Source: CALMEH01 sp964548225 | Lineage (GTDB): Bacteria > Acidobacteriota > Blastocatellia > Pyrinomonadales > Pyrinomonadaceae | Reading direction: 5' to 3' | Length of the DNA stretch: 64,000 bases | Assembly: GCA_964548225.1 (NCBI GenBank) | Contig: CAZJQP010000012.1 | Location: forward strand, 12,616-76,615 | Shown here: positions 1-8,129 of the stretch, one piece after another | How the letters are laid out: each line of letters starts with the position of its first letter | Position numbering within the stretch: the first letter of the stretch is position 1 | The notes under the pieces: model-generated | Told to the model about the DNA's origin: nothing | The model's input: only the letters and a program-made list of their open reading frames with translations | Database searches by the model: none | Made by a program: the position numbers and the translations under genes

Positions 1-237
1 CACAAAGCCAGCGGTTTAATCACGTTCTTAGTAATTGAAGTAACAGGCATCGCCGCATTGATTGGTTTGTTTTTGTTGTATCGTCGTTCACAAATTGCTA
101 AATGGAGTGTGGTGTTGGTTTTAGTTTTGTCCTTGATTTCAGCCTTTTTAGTTACCAGAACAACTCTTTTAGGGCGTGGGATCAAATTTGGTTTAACGGG
201 TGGAGAATCTAAGCCACAAACGAATTTTCAAAGATAA
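1..237 (+). CDS. C-terminal fragment of a membrane protein
   Basis: The frame is open from the first base to TAA at 235-237, giving 78 residues of a protein that begins outside the window. Two hydrophobic stretches are visible (about residues 8-27 and 38-52), followed by a short basic tail with RTTLLGRG. The arrangement recalls DUF2231-type small membrane proteins, but the fragment is too short to assign. It lies 21 nt upstream of the iron-sulfur subunit gene in the same direction, so it is probably part of the same molybdoenzyme operon, perhaps as a membrane partner. Function unknown. Confidence 0.7.
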   Translation, partial: HKASGLITFLVIEVTGIAALIGLFLLYRRSQIAKWSVVLVLVLSLISAFLVTRTTLLGRGIKFGLTGGESKPQTNFQR

Positions 238-258
238 TGGATTGGGAGATAAAAAATT

Positions 259-1407
259 ATGGCTCGCGTTAATAACTGGCAATTAGGAAGAGAGATGTCT
301 TATTGGTATCCCGAAAGTCGTCCAAACAAGCAATTTGCGGCGGTTTTTGACATCAATAAGTGCATTGCTTGTCAAACTTGCACACTGGCTTGCAAGACGA
401 CTTGGACATCGGGCAAGGGGCAGGAATATATGCTTTGGAACAATGTCGAATCAAAGCCTTACGGATTTTACCCGTTGGCTTGGGATTTGAAGTTGTTGGA
501 AATGCTCGACGGTCAAAAATGGAACGAATCAGGCGACAAGCCGATTTATGACGGAAGCACGATTTTTGAATCTGCTCCGGCGGGCGAGCGTGTGCTTGGT
601 TGGCGACCGGAAGATGAAGACTATGCCTACCCGAATGTCGGTGAAGATGATTGTGCAGGCGGCGTTGACCATGGCGCGAGTATTTTGGAACGACACGATA
701 TGGCTTGGTTTTATTATCTCGCCAGAATCTGTAATCACTGCACTTATCCGGCTTGTTTGGCATCTTGTCCGCGTGGCTCGATTTACAAACGCCCCGAAGA
801 CGGCATTGTTTTAGTTGATCAAGGACGCTGTCGCGGCTATCAAGAATGTGTTCGCGGCTGTCCGTATAAAAAAGTTTTCTTCAACACGATGACAGGAACG
901 AGCGAGAAATGTATCGCTTGCTTCCCGAAAATGGAACAAGGTATCCAACCGCAATGCTTTGTCAACTGCATCGGCAAAATCCGTCTGGCTGGATTTCTCA
1001 ACACGCCCGACAAAGCCAATCCCGACAATCCGATTGATTATTTGGTTCATATTAAAAAGGTTGCGTTGCCGCTATTTCCGCAATTTGGATTAGAGCCGAA
1101 TGTCTATTACATTCCGCCAATTCACGTTCCGACTTCTTTCACCAAACAAATGTTCGGTCCGGGAGTTGACCACGCAATCAAAACTTACCGCGAAGCCGCC
1201 GCCAATAAAGACGACGATTTGACCGGACTTTTGAGCCTTTTCGGTTCAAGCGAAATGGTTATGGAACGCTGGAAACGAGTTGGCGACAAAATTATCGGAT
1301 TGGACATAAACGGCAAAGAAATCGTCAATGTTCCGATGCGTGAGGAGATTCAAATTCGTCCTTCAATGGACAAACTTTATCAGATTACGCGGACAAATTG
1401 CCCGTAA
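259..1407 (+). CDS. Type II molybdoenzyme iron-sulfur (beta) subunit, NarH/EbdB/PcrB-like
   Basis: Electron-transfer subunit of a DMSO-reductase-family enzyme; it passes electrons between the haem subunit and the molybdopterin subunit. Four cysteine groups are visible: C35/C38/C41/C45, C158/C161/C166/C170, C191/C197/C201 and C218/C221/C233/C237. In the third group the second ligand position is Tyr194 rather than Cys. By analogy with NarH, where Trp occupies it, this predicts one [3Fe-4S] and three [4Fe-4S] clusters. At 382 residues it is nearer to the periplasmic type II group (ethylbenzene dehydrogenase, perchlorate, selenate and DMS enzymes, about 325-350) than to NarH (about 510). GGGAG precedes the ATG. 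A haem subunit and TorD chaperone follow. Substrate cannot be told from this subunit; the alpha subunit is not in the window. Confidence 0.93.
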   Translation: MARVNNWQLGREMSYWYPESRPNKQFAAVFDINKCIACQTCTLACKTTWTSGKGQEYMLWNNVESKPYGFYPLAWDLKLLEMLDGQKWNESGDKPIYDGSTIFESAPAGERVLGWRPEDEDYAYPNVGEDDCAGGVDHGASILERHDMAWFYYLARICNHCTYPACLASCPRGSIYKRPEDGIVLVDQGRCRGYQECVRGCPYKKVFFNTMTGTSEKCIACFPKMEQGIQPQCFVNCIGKIRLAGFLNTPDKANPDNPIDYLVHIKKVALPLFPQFGLEPNVYYIPPIHVPTSFTKQMFGPGVDHAIKTYREAAANKDDDLTGLLSLFGSSEMVMERWKRVGDKIIGLDINGKEIVNVPMREEIQIRPSMDKLYQITRTNCP

Positions 1408-1478
1408 TGGTTAGAGTTACGTCTTCAGGAGTGATTTCACTCATAAATGCGTAATTCTGAACGAAAGAGGTTTAAGTT

Positions 1479-2324
1479 ATGAAAAAAGCAATAATTTTAA
1501 TCTTGATTTTAAGTTTTCTATTTTTTACGTCGTGTCGCCGAAGCATTGTTACAACGCCCGACGTGCAGGTTGTCAAAGCGGAAAAAATCACTTTCGACGC
1601 AAACGATTCGGTTTGGAGCAATGCACCGACGCACGCTTCAAAATTGATTTTGCAGGATTTGGTCGAGCCGCGTCAGATGGAGGTTTCGACGCAGGAAGTT
1701 CGGGTTCAAGCCGTTACGAACGGCAATGAAATCGCTTTTCGTATTGAATGGATTGACGAATCGCAAAACGATTTGCCGGGACCGAAAAGATTTATGGACG
1801 GTTGCGCCGTTCAACTTCCGGCAAAAATCGAGGCAAATGTTCCCGCGCCGCAAATGGGTGAAACGGGCAAAACGGTGCAGATTTCTTTTTGGCGTGCGGA
1901 TTGGCAAGCGATTGTTGACGGACGTGCAGACGAAATCACGAGCATTTATCCCAATGCTAAACCCGACCATTATCCTTTTAATGCCGAATCGTTAGAAAAC
2001 AACCCGCAGACACAGCAGGAAGCATCTTTGCGTTATTCGCCCGCGAGGGCTTTGGGAAATAATCGTCAAGGTCCGCGCCAACAACCCGTCGAAGATTTAA
2101 TCGCTGAAGGACCCGGAACACTTTCACCGAATCCGAACAGTTTTTCAAAGGGTAAAGGTGTTCGCACCGAAAAAGGCTGGGCGGTGGTTATCACACGACC
2201 TTTGCCCGAAGGTTTTTCAAAGGAAAATCCGGGGCAGATTGCCTTTGCGATTTGGGAAGGCTCGCACGGCGAAACCGGCGCACGGAAAATGCGGACGGGC
2301 TGGGTAAATTTGATTATGAAGTAG
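1479..2324 (+). CDS. Haem-binding gamma subunit of the molybdoenzyme (EbdC/DdhC/ClrC-like lipoprotein)
   Basis: 281 residues. An N-terminal hydrophobic stretch ends in FFTSC, a lipobox, so it is probably an exported lipoprotein. The rest resembles the ethylbenzene dehydrogenase-type b-haem domain (EB_dh): a motif with PQMGETG followed by ISFWRADW, and a C-terminal IAFAIWEGSHGE...RKMRTGW block typical of the family. In EbdC the haem is held by a Met and a Lys; the Met of PQMG and a Lys of RKM or KGKG are candidates here, which is inference. It sits 71 nt after the iron-sulfur subunit and before the chaperone gene, as expected for a periplasmic type II enzyme that exchanges electrons with cytochromes c. 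Confidence 0.85.
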   Translation: MKKAIILILILSFLFFTSCRRSIVTTPDVQVVKAEKITFDANDSVWSNAPTHASKLILQDLVEPRQMEVSTQEVRVQAVTNGNEIAFRIEWIDESQNDLPGPKRFMDGCAVQLPAKIEANVPAPQMGETGKTVQISFWRADWQAIVDGRADEITSIYPNAKPDHYPFNAESLENNPQTQQEASLRYSPARALGNNRQGPRQQPVEDLIAEGPGTLSPNPNSFSKGKGVRTEKGWAVVITRPLPEGFSKENPGQIAFAIWEGSHGETGARKMRTGWVNLIMK

Positions 2325-2355
2325 TGAGAAAAACAAAGAGTAAAAGGCAAAATTT

Positions 2356-2997
2356 ATGAAAGCGAAAATACAGAAAACAAATCTTTTGCACGAAGCGGCT
2401 GAGTGGCGGATGATTAGCCTTTTGTTTGAATGTCCCATTGGAGATTGGCAGGAAAAGGTCAAAAATCTGGCGGATGAAATCAGTGATGCGGAATTAAAAG
2501 CGGCGGCCGAATTTGCTCAAACGCAAGCGGGCGAAGGGCTTTATCATTCGATTTTCGGTCCCGGCGGACCTGCTCCGGCACGCGAAGTAACATATCGGAG
2601 TTGGGTTCAGCCCGGTTATCTTTTGTCTGAATTATCAGCTTTTTACAATGTCTTTTCGTATCAACCGACCTTAAAAGAATCGCCCGATCACATCGCGGTT
2701 GAAACGGGTTTTATGGCTTATCTCAAACTGAAAGAAGCATTTGCCGAAGAATGCGGCAACGCTGAAAACTCCGAAATTACCGCCAAAGCTGCGAAAAATT
2801 TCAACGATGAGCATTTGGCTAAGTTTACGGAGCAAATTACAAAAACTTTGGCTTCATCCGACATCGAATATTTAGCTCTGGCAAGTGCGGCACTTTTGAA
2901 GCGTGTCGGAAAAGACAAAGATAAGCAAAACAGACAGATTTTGCCTATTTTGGGTGAAACGGAAGATAATTCGTTTTTTGAGTGCGGTGAAAATTAA
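2356..2997 (+). CDS. TorD/DmsD-family molybdoenzyme maturation chaperone
   Basis: 213 residues, predicted mostly helical. The centre carries the family signature: FGPGGPAPAREVTYR, then QPG, LSAFYNVF and DHIAVETGFMAYL (about residues 65-125). Such proteins bind the Tat leader or apo-form of one molybdoenzyme catalytic subunit and hold it for cofactor insertion (NarJ, DdhD and EbdD are the type II versions). Co-directional, 31 nt downstream of the haem subunit, so it is most likely dedicated to this enzyme. The stop codon overlaps the stop of the convergent decarboxylase gene by a few bases. Confidence 0.88.
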   Translation: MKAKIQKTNLLHEAAEWRMISLLFECPIGDWQEKVKNLADEISDAELKAAAEFAQTQAGEGLYHSIFGPGGPAPAREVTYRSWVQPGYLLSELSAFYNVFSYQPTLKESPDHIAVETGFMAYLKLKEAFAEECGNAENSEITAKAAKNFNDEHLAKFTEQITKTLASSDIEYLALASAALLKRVGKDKDKQNRQILPILGETEDNSFFECGEN

Positions 2998-4367
2998 TTC
3001 ATTGTCTCCAAAATCGCTTTAATATCATCAGCGGTTGTATCGGGATTGATGAAACAAAATCTGGCAACAGTTTCGACATCATTGTTCTTTCTAACTTTTG
3101 TCGGCGCAATCAGGGCAAAGCCTGATTTGTGATTTCGATAAGTCCAATTTCGATAATCTTCCGCCGACCAGCCCAAACGTCGGAACAAAACGCACGATAA
3201 ACTCGGTTCTCTGACCAACTGTGTGTGTTTGCTGTTTTCTATCATTTGTCCGGCGATTTGAGCGAGTTCGATGCCGCGCTCAATGGCTTGCGAATAGCGG
3301 TTTGTGCCGTGCATTGCCAACGAAAACCACAGCGGAAGCCCGCGAACACGGCGCGTCAGTTGAATTTGATAATCTGCGGGATTAAATCCTTTTGCGCCCT
3401 CGTCGGAAAAAATATCGAGATACGAACCTTCCTGTTGATGGACGTTTTTTGCAAGTTTGGGATTTCGGTAGATTACTGCGCCGCAATCGTAAGGCGAAAA
3501 AAGCCATTTGTGCGGGTCAATTGTAACCGAATTCGCCCGTTCGATGCCATTAAAAAGATGCCGCACGGATTTTGCCGCGAGTGCGCCGCCGCCGTAAGCC
3601 GCGTCAACGTGAAACCAGAGATTTTCGCGCTCGCAAATTTTGGCAATTCCCGCCAAATCGTCAACAATTCCGGCATTTGTCGTGCCGCCGGTGGCAATCA
3701 CGGCAAATACTCTGCTTCGTTCTTCATCTGATAAATTCTTGAAAGTTTCGTCTAAATGCGCAGCTTCAAATCGGTCTTCGGTTTGAACCGAAATTAAGTC
3801 AACGTCAATAACTTTCGCCATTGCCCGCACCGAAGAATGCGCCGAAATTGCCGAAATTACAATTCCGCGTTTTGTTTTTCGGCTTTCATCGGTTGCCCGC
3901 CAATTTTCGCGTGCCGCAACCATTGCCGAAAGATTCGCCTCCGTTCCGCCGCTCGTAAAAACGCCAAACGCGCCTTCGGGCATTTCGGTCAGCGAAACAA
4001 GCCATTTCATTGCCTGATTTTCGGCAAAAATACAGCCCGCACCTTCGAGCCAAAACGCACCGTGAACGCTCGAAGCCGATGTAACGAGGTCAAACATCAC
4101 GGCGGCGCGAGTCGGCGAAGCGGGAACAAATGCCAAATGGCGCGGATGATCAATCGAAACGCTGGCTTTCATCAGAACATCACGAAAAAGTTTGAACGCA
4201 TTTTCGCCGCCGATGCCTTTTTCCGTGATTGTTTCGCCAACCAAGTTTTTTAACTCTTCTTCGCTTTTCGGAAAACCGAGTTCGGGACTCGTGTCGGTAA
4301 TTCTGCCTATAGCATATTTCATCACATCAAGCATCATTTCAACTAAATCAAAATCAATATTGTGCAT
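2994..4367 (-). CDS. Group II pyridoxal-phosphate-dependent decarboxylase
   Basis: 457 residues, the length of aromatic L-amino acid and glutamate decarboxylases. Visible PLP features: TSGGTEAN (138-145) for phosphate binding, His177 in SAHSS for ring stacking, Asp255 in HVDAAYGG for the pyridine nitrogen, and Lys287 in DPHKW for the Schiff base. Substrate is not predictable from these motifs; an aromatic amino acid, histidine or aspartate/glutamate are all possible. It is the last gene of a minus-strand operon, starting 3 nt after the radical SAM gene ends. The grouping with a nitrosative-stress protein is unusual. Confidence 0.9.
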   Translation of the reverse strand: MHNIDFDLVEMMLDVMKYAIGRITDTSPELGFPKSEEELKNLVGETITEKGIGGENAFKLFRDVLMKASVSIDHPRHLAFVPASPTRAAVMFDLVTSASSVHGAFWLEGAGCIFAENQAMKWLVSLTEMPEGAFGVFTSGGTEANLSAMVAARENWRATDESRKTKRGIVISAISAHSSVRAMAKVIDVDLISVQTEDRFEAAHLDETFKNLSDEERSRVFAVIATGGTTNAGIVDDLAGIAKICERENLWFHVDAAYGGGALAAKSVRHLFNGIERANSVTIDPHKWLFSPYDCGAVIYRNPKLAKNVHQQEGSYLDIFSDEGAKGFNPADYQIQLTRRVRGLPLWFSLAMHGTNRYSQAIERGIELAQIAGQMIENSKHTQLVREPSLSCVLFRRLGWSAEDYRNWTYRNHKSGFALIAPTKVRKNNDVETVARFCFINPDTTADDIKAILETMN

Positions 4368-4370
4368 ATT

Positions 4371-5144
4371 TTATCTCGTGATTACGGGCAAATTCGTCAG
4401 ACTCGACAGTTTTGCGCGAATCTTTTCCAACTCAATTTTGGAAATGGTTTTCAATTTTGTAAAACTTTCGTCAAATTCAACTTCGTTGCCGCGCGTTTTG
4501 GTAAAATACTCCTGCGGAATCGGGCGCGTCGGCAGATTTAGCTGAACTTCGTCGGGATTTATCGAGTGGAGAATATTGGCAAATTTTTCGAGTTCCAAAT
4601 CATTCGGAAAGCGCAAAACCATTGTTTGAATCGCCAAAAAACCTTTGTATTCACAGCGCAAACGTGCAATGCCCTTGACAATTTTTTCGAGCGAAATCCC
4701 TTTGTGCGGACGGTCAATTCGTTTCAAAATATCGTCTGACCAAGCATCGAGTTTGCAGAAAATTTTATCGGCGTTTCGTAATTCTTTTCTGACATCTTTA
4801 TGATGCAAAAGAGTCGAGTTGGTCAAAACGACAATCGGTTTTTCGGTCAAATCTTTAATCTTTTCAATAATTTCACCGAGATTTTTTGCCAGTGTCGGTT
4901 CGCCGCTTCCCGAAAAAGTGATGACATCTACGCTTTGCAAATCCACATTTTTCAAATCCTGCAAAACCTTTGAAGTCGAAACAAAAACATCTCTCTCGGC
5001 GGTTACGCGATTGATTTTTCCGAGTTGGCAATAGACACATTCAAACGAGCAAATCGAATCAACGCACAGCACATCAACGCCGAGCGAAAGTCCCAAACGC
5101 CACGAATGCACCGGACCGTAAATGCTTGAAGGTGTCTTTTTCAT
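4371..5144 (-). CDS. Radical SAM protein, COG0731 (wyosine-synthase-like)
   Basis: 257 residues from the ATG at 5144. This start makes an ATGA overlap with the upstream gene and gives the family N-terminus SIYGPVHSWRLGLSLGVD. The [4Fe-4S]/SAM motif is C32-x3-C36-x2-C39, followed by FSGSGEPT, the usual second SAM-binding motif. COG0731 proteins resemble the catalytic part of TYW1, but bacteria do not make wyosine, so the substrate here is unknown. Third gene of the RIC-YwiC-rSAM-decarboxylase operon and translationally coupled to the YwiC-like gene. An in-frame upstream start at 5207 would lie inside that gene and is unlikely. Confidence 0.87.
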   Translation of the reverse strand: MKKTPSSIYGPVHSWRLGLSLGVDVLCVDSICSFECVYCQLGKINRVTAERDVFVSTSKVLQDLKNVDLQSVDVITFSGSGEPTLAKNLGEIIEKIKDLTEKPIVVLTNSTLLHHKDVRKELRNADKIFCKLDAWSDDILKRIDRPHKGISLEKIVKGIARLRCEYKGFLAIQTMVLRFPNDLELEKFANILHSINPDEVQLNLPTRPIPQEYFTKTRGNEVEFDESFTKLKTISKIELEKIRAKLSSLTNLPVITR

Positions 5145-5959
5145 ATTCGGAAATAATAACCGATGATAACCGATAGAACCGTTAAAACTCCATAGATAAC
5201 TTCCCAAACGCCGATTTTCATTGCTTTAACTTTTCGACGAAACGGCGACAATCCGATGGCGGCTCTGAAGAACAAAACGATAAACATTGCCAAAGTTAAT
5301 TTTGAGGCGAAACCGTTTCCCGCCAAGATTCCGATTGCGCCGATGGCGATAAAATGCGCGGCAAGAACATCAAGCAACGTAAAATCTTTGTCTTTTTCGA
5401 GGCGCAGACGATTGCGGACGTAAAGAATCGAAGGAATCAGGCGAGCAACAAAAATCGCCCACAAAGCCAGAGCCGCCGGAAATGTCCAACCGCCCGCCAA
5501 TGCAATGACCGGCGCAGACGAGGAAATAGCAACCACGCCTGTCAATTCGGGTAAAAGTTGTCGGCTTTGACGCGAAACATCACAGTAGATTTGATAAACC
5601 GCAAACGGTGAAACAAACAAAAATGGCACAAAACTTTCGAGTTTGGCAAAAATCAAACTTCCGGCAAGCCCGCAAAGAAAAATTGTCCCGTAAATCAAAA
5701 TGAATTTGAGCGCGGCGGCAGTTTGCGGCAAATTTCGCTTGGCAAAATAATCGGTGAGAAAAATTTTAAGCGGCTGACGCACGAGAAAAGCACCGATAAC
5801 CATCAGCGAAATCCAAACAGATGAAAACGAAGGCGCAACCGCAACCGCCGCGACCAACGATTCAAATAAAAATCCCCACGAACCGTGTTCGACCGGCAAA
5901 ACAACGCCGCGCAAACGAACATTGTTTTTCGGATTTACTGTCAAAACATTGGCAGACAT
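5141..5959 (-). CDS. YwiC-like integral membrane protein
   Basis: 272 residues from the ATG at 5959, which has AAGGAAAA upstream; a TTG at 5980 overlapping the RIC stop (TTGA) would add seven residues. About eight hydrophobic helices are visible. The N-terminal block VVLPVEHGSWGFL matches the conserved PxEHGxWG motif of YwiC-like proteins. In Bacillus ywiC lies near fnr and nitrate-respiration genes; its biochemical role is not established. Its place between ric and a radical SAM gene fits a link to nitrogen-oxide or anaerobic metabolism (inference). UbiA-like prenyltransferases are a more distant alternative. Confidence 0.82.
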   Translation of the reverse strand: MSANVLTVNPKNNVRLRGVVLPVEHGSWGFLFESLVAAVAVAPSFSSVWISLMVIGAFLVRQPLKIFLTDYFAKRNLPQTAAALKFILIYGTIFLCGLAGSLIFAKLESFVPFLFVSPFAVYQIYCDVSRQSRQLLPELTGVVAISSSAPVIALAGGWTFPAALALWAIFVARLIPSILYVRNRLRLEKDKDFTLLDVLAAHFIAIGAIGILAGNGFASKLTLAMFIVLFFRAAIGLSPFRRKVKAMKIGVWEVIYGVLTVLSVIIGYYFRI

Positions 5960-5976
5960 TTCAGTTTTTTCCTTCG

Positions 5977-6705
5977 TCAATTAAAGCATTTTTTCTCCAG
6001 TTCAACAGCTTTCGGAAAAAGCAGATTGTTTTCCAAATGAATATGCTGATGCAAATCTTTTTCGAGTTCTTCAAATCTGTGATAAAGTCCTGTAAAACTC
6101 GGACACGCGCCTTCGGGCAAAGTATAATCGTTGGAGATTTCGCGCATCTTACGAATCAAATCGCCCGCCGTGTCGTGTTCCATCATCATCATCCGCACCG
6201 GATGATTTACTGTTCCGAAAGGTGGAAAAGAAACGGTAAGTCCTTTTGTGTGTTTGAATTCCATATCTCTGATATACGGAAAAAGCACTATTTCCTCCTT
6301 CAACAAATGCGGATGTAAATCATCGCACAAAGTTTGAAATAAATCTTTTAATTCAAGTAATTCAGGATGTCGTTCACCATGAACCCGCAATACTTTTTCC
6401 ATCAATATTGGCAGATGTTCTAGTTCATATTTTGTAAAAGTATGATGTTTTTCTTCGATATAATCAACAATCTCGGTGAGCGTTGCGGTGGTTAGCCAAT
6501 CAAATTCGCTATTTTTATCGGTAGCGAGAACTTCGTTTATTTTTTCCAAGACGATTTCAGGATTTGCGCCGACATTTTGACACGCTTCCGCAAATATCTT
6601 TCTGCCGCCGCAACAGTAATCAATCTTAAATTTCTCAAAAACCCGTGTCGTTACCGGCATCTCCAAGGCTATTTCCCGAACTGTTTTTGTTGTTAAATTT
6701 TGCAT
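5977..6705 (-). CDS. ric: RIC family di-iron iron-sulfur cluster repair protein (YtfE/ScdA-like)
   Basis: 242 residues. The N-terminal ScdA_N domain ends in DYCCGG (Cys31/Cys32), and a hemerythrin-like four-helix domain follows, with its His/Glu ligands in EEKHH, HLLKEEIVLFPY, MMMEHDTAG and HIHLENNLLFP. RIC proteins restore iron-sulfur clusters damaged by nitric oxide or peroxide and are typically induced by NO. First gene of a four-gene minus-strand operon. A GGAGG ribosome site, a TATATT -10 and a Crp/Fnr-type palindrome lie upstream. Neighbouring iron-sulfur molybdoenzyme genes are convergent with this operon. Confidence 0.94.
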   Translation of the reverse strand: MQNLTTKTVREIALEMPVTTRVFEKFKIDYCCGGRKIFAEACQNVGANPEIVLEKINEVLATDKNSEFDWLTTATLTEIVDYIEEKHHTFTKYELEHLPILMEKVLRVHGERHPELLELKDLFQTLCDDLHPHLLKEEIVLFPYIRDMEFKHTKGLTVSFPPFGTVNHPVRMMMMEHDTAGDLIRKMREISNDYTLPEGACPSFTGLYHRFEELEKDLHQHIHLENNLLFPKAVELEKKCFN

Positions 6706-6753
6706 AAAACCTCCAATGTTCTAAATATAATTGTGGAGATTTTTGACGGCATA

Positions 6754-6775
6754 AAATATGACTTCAATCATATTT
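6754..6775 (-). promoter_or_regulatory. Crp/Fnr-family operator upstream of ric
   Basis: A perfect inverted repeat, AAATATGA-N6-TCATATTT, with core TATGA-N6-TCATA, matches the TGTGA-N6-TCACA / TTGAT-N4-ATCAA layout bound by Crp/Fnr/DNR regulators. Its centre is about 60 nt upstream of the ric ATG. A TATATT -10 hexamer lies at 6724-6729 on the minus strand, placing the site centre roughly 45-48 nt upstream of the likely start of transcription, near the class II activator position. Which family member binds is unknown; a DNR/NnrR-type NO sensor would fit the RIC gene. Confidence 0.6.
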
Positions 6776-7029
6776 GCGAAATAAAATGTAAAAATTTTCA
6801 TTACTGAACGGAAATTTTATTAGAAGCAATCTCAAAAATAGTTGTTAAGTAATTTTGAGACAGTTTCTAAATAACATTACTGAGCAGTTTGAACATTGCG
6901 TAGTTGAAAAATCGTTTATTTCGAGCCAATCCGTGACGACCCGTGATACAAGGATTTGTTGAAACGGATGAATTTACCGGAACGAATTGGAATGTAAGAT
7001 GAATAATATCTCTGTGAATTTGTTTATGG
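6776..7029. other. Non-coding gap between ric promoter and SRPBCC gene
   Basis: No convincing gene on either strand. A weak AT-rich inverted repeat (TCTCAAAAAT ... ATTTTGAGA, about 6830-6860) might serve as a terminator for the minus-strand gene ending at 7030, but it has a long loop and no clear U-run. Otherwise nothing recognised. Confidence 0.5.
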
Positions 7030-7512
7030 TTAATCTTCTTTTGATTCAAGCAATCTGCAATTCAATTTTTTTGCTAAACCTTCGCCGCCCCAATTCATAA
7101 TCGTATTGTGATTCCAGCGAAAAAACGGTTTGGCAACGGGCGCAAGGAAATTCATCCAAGATTTTGTTGTGCGAACGCGCCAATCGTATTGCACGCGAGT
7201 CGTGTTTTCGTTTTCGGCGGTCAGAGTCCAAATTCCTTGTCCGTCGAGTTCACCGAAAGCGCGGATTTCGATTGATTTTAATTCTTCAACGCGCACTGTT
7301 TCCGAATCGAAAATCAATTTATACGGCAACGCACTTTTCCACGTTGAACGATGAATCGCGCCGATGCCGTCCGGGTCGCCGTCCTTTAACTTTTCAACTT
7401 TCAGCACGCCTTTCCACCAATCGCTCCATTTTTCGGAGTCTTTGATTTGCGCCCAAACTTTTTCGATTGGTGCATCAAATTGCCAGACAGTTTTAAATTC
7501 GTAATGTGTCAT
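7030..7512 (-). CDS. SRPBCC-fold (polyketide cyclase/START-like) protein
   Basis: 160 residues beginning FKTVWQFDAPIEKVWAQIKDSEKWSDWWKG, the typical first strand and helix of the SRPBCC ligand-binding fold, and ending in a long C-terminal helix (WNHNTIMNWGGEGLAKKL). Such proteins bind hydrophobic ligands or act as cyclases; no specific role can be assigned. A solitary gene, transcribed away from the CrtZ-like gene. Confidence 0.78.
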   Translation of the reverse strand: MTHYEFKTVWQFDAPIEKVWAQIKDSEKWSDWWKGVLKVEKLKDGDPDGIGAIHRSTWKSALPYKLIFDSETVRVEELKSIEIRAFGELDGQGIWTLTAENENTTRVQYDWRVRTTKSWMNFLAPVAKPFFRWNHNTIMNWGGEGLAKKLNCRLLESKED

Positions 7513-7617
7513 CGGTTAATTATTCTCCGAAAATTATAAATCGGTTTCGATATTTTTGGAATCTCAAACCTTTTTTACTTTAAATAGCGTGTTCGGTTTA
7601 TAATTTTAACGTCTGTT

Positions 7618-8043
7618 ATGAAATTTATCGGATTAACAATTTTCGGTTTCGTGATGATGGAAATTTTGTCTTACGCAGTTCACCGATGGCTGTTTCACGG
7701 TGTATTTTGGCGCGTTCACGAAACTCATCACATTGCGCGAAAAGGCACGTTTGAGACAAATGATATTTTTTCGCTCGTGTTTTCATTGATTTCAATTTTT
7801 ATGATGATTTTCGGGAATTTGTATGTTTTTGCAATAGGTTTGGGAATTGCGATTTACGGCATTGTTTATTTTATCGCACACGATTTTTTTACGCACCGAA
7901 GATTTTTGCCCTTTAAATCTAAAAACAAAATTCTTCTGACCGTTCGCGCCGCACATCAAAAACATCACCAATCGGTGGAAAAACAAGGGCTTGAGCCGTT
8001 CGGACTTTTTCTTTTTAATTACAAAAAATTCTTTCGCAAGTAA
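7618..8043 (+). CDS. CrtZ-type beta-carotene hydroxylase-like membrane di-iron protein
   Basis: 141 residues with four histidine clusters in the CrtZ order: HRWLFH, HETHH, HDFFTHRR and HQKHH. Three or four hydrophobic helices lie between them. The fatty acid hydroxylase/sterol desaturase superfamily uses these histidines to hold a di-iron centre; proteins of this size are usually beta-carotene 3-hydroxylases that make zeaxanthin. No other carotenoid gene is in the window, so the substrate is inferred from family only. The TAA stop is directly fused to a long hairpin repeat. Confidence 0.78.
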   Translation: MKFIGLTIFGFVMMEILSYAVHRWLFHGVFWRVHETHHIARKGTFETNDIFSLVFSLISIFMMIFGNLYVFAIGLGIAIYGIVYFIAHDFFTHRRFLPFKSKNKILLTVRAAHQKHHQSVEKQGLEPFGLFLFNYKKFFRK

Positions 8044-8122
8044 AGGCAGAAACACGCGCGTTAGCAAGTGTGTCAAATATTTTGAGTCTGACACACTTGC
8101 TAACGCGCGTGTTTCTGCCTTT
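8042..8122. repeat. Perfect 34-bp-arm hairpin (AAAGGCAGAA family)
   Basis: Arms 8042-8075 and 8089-8122 are perfect complements around a 13-nt loop. The repeat separates the convergent crtZ-like and DUF1232 genes and begins inside the crtZ-like TAA stop, so it probably acts as a bidirectional terminator. The left arm start (AAAGGCAGAA, then CGCGCGT, then AGCAAG) reappears in the hairpin at 28575-28624, showing the two are related elements rather than chance palindromes. Confidence 0.85.
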
Positions 8123-8129
8123 CAATAAA

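Noticed and set aside
6830..6860. AT-rich inverted repeat as a terminator
   Set aside because: Arms of about 9 bp with mismatch, a long loop and no clear U-run; evidence too weak for a separate feature.
6867..7049. 60-residue minus-strand frame between ric and the SRPBCC gene
   Set aside because: Overlaps the SRPBCC end, no family likeness and no ribosome site.
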